From assembly GCA_009783525.1 (NCBI GenBank), contig WRDG01000151.1, positions 1 to 6,047 of the forward strand: a stretch of DNA of 6,047 nt, written 5' to 3'. This document shows, piece by piece, positions 5,935 through 6,047 of the stretch. Source of the DNA: Defluviitaleaceae bacterium (GTDB lineage Bacteria > Bacillota > Clostridia > Lachnospirales > WQUN01). The translations under genes and the position numbers were made by a program. Position 1 is the first letter of the stretch; each line of letters begins with the position of its first letter. The notes below the pieces were generated by a model, which made no database searches, was not told the DNA's origin, and was given only the letters and a program-made list of their open reading frames with translations.

Positions 5935-6047
5935 ATGGAAAAAAGCAAAACAATGATGCTGATAATAATGGTGCTTCTGCTTGCATTGTTGGGCACGGTG
6001 GTCGGCGTGACATTTTATATATTAAACATGCTGCAAAGTGCACAAAC
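5935..6047 (+). CDS. fliL: Flagellar basal-body-associated protein FliL (3' partial)
   Basis: FliL is a single-pass inner-membrane protein that surrounds the stator and supports torque or stator stability. Only 37 residues are in the window, and the frame runs off the right edge. The N-terminus is short and charged (MEKSKT), followed by one hydrophobic segment at ~7-30 (MMLIIMVLLLALLGTVVGVT) leading to FYILNM. This matches FliL architecture: a short cytoplasmic tail and a membrane helix, with the periplasmic stomatin-like domain expected downstream. Sequence alone could fit many single-pass proteins. The identity rests largely on its place directly after motB (22-base gap), the standard position in Bacillota and spirochaete fla operons. 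Confidence 0.78.
   Translation, partial: MEKSKTMMLIIMVLLLALLGTVVGVTFYILNMLQSAQ

Overview
This window is one all-plus-strand stretch of a bacterial flagellar (fla/che-type) operon. It covers the hook-assembly genes and the motor-stator genes: fliK (5' end cut off) - flgD - flagellar operon protein of the TIGR02530 type - flgE - flbD/swrD - motA - motB - fliL (3' end cut off). No RNA genes, mobile elements, CRISPR arrays or phage genes are visible. No stretch without a gene exceeds about 150 bases.

Organism: the gene order, the TIGR02530-type protein between flgD and flgE, the FlbD/SwrD protein before motA, and strong AGGAGG-like ribosome sites point to Bacillota, most likely a Clostridia-like lineage (inference). 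Treponema has a similar flgD-flgE-flbD-motA-motB-fliL order. However, FlgE here has no cysteine, so it cannot form the lysine-cysteine hook cross-link known in spirochaetes. Genus cannot be read from the window.

Layout: bases 2-3963 form a tight hook block. FliK sets hook length, FlgD is the hook cap/scaffold, the TIGR02530-type protein is an uncharacterised companion, and FlgE is the hook subunit. A 151-base gap follows. It holds a 17-bp stem-loop and then an extended -10 promoter candidate. After it come FlbD, the stator pair MotA/MotB (coupled TGATG junction) and the stator-associated FliL. The second block looks more A/T-rich by eye. The gap therefore probably separates a hook-building cassette from a motor-power cassette that can also be transcribed on its own.

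The most notable points are: an enlarged FlgD whose C-terminal part is four tandem diverged copies of a module that starts with (M/L/Y)-(I/V)-G-K; stator residues (Cys seven residues after the MotB Asp, and two MotA threonines 28 apart) that resemble sodium-driven PomA/PomB more than proton-driven MotA/MotB; a Cys in place of the usual Asp in the peptidoglycan-binding GHTD motif of MotB; and the stem-loop/promoter junction. Otherwise this is a conventional motility operon, and I see no sign of a wholly new system.
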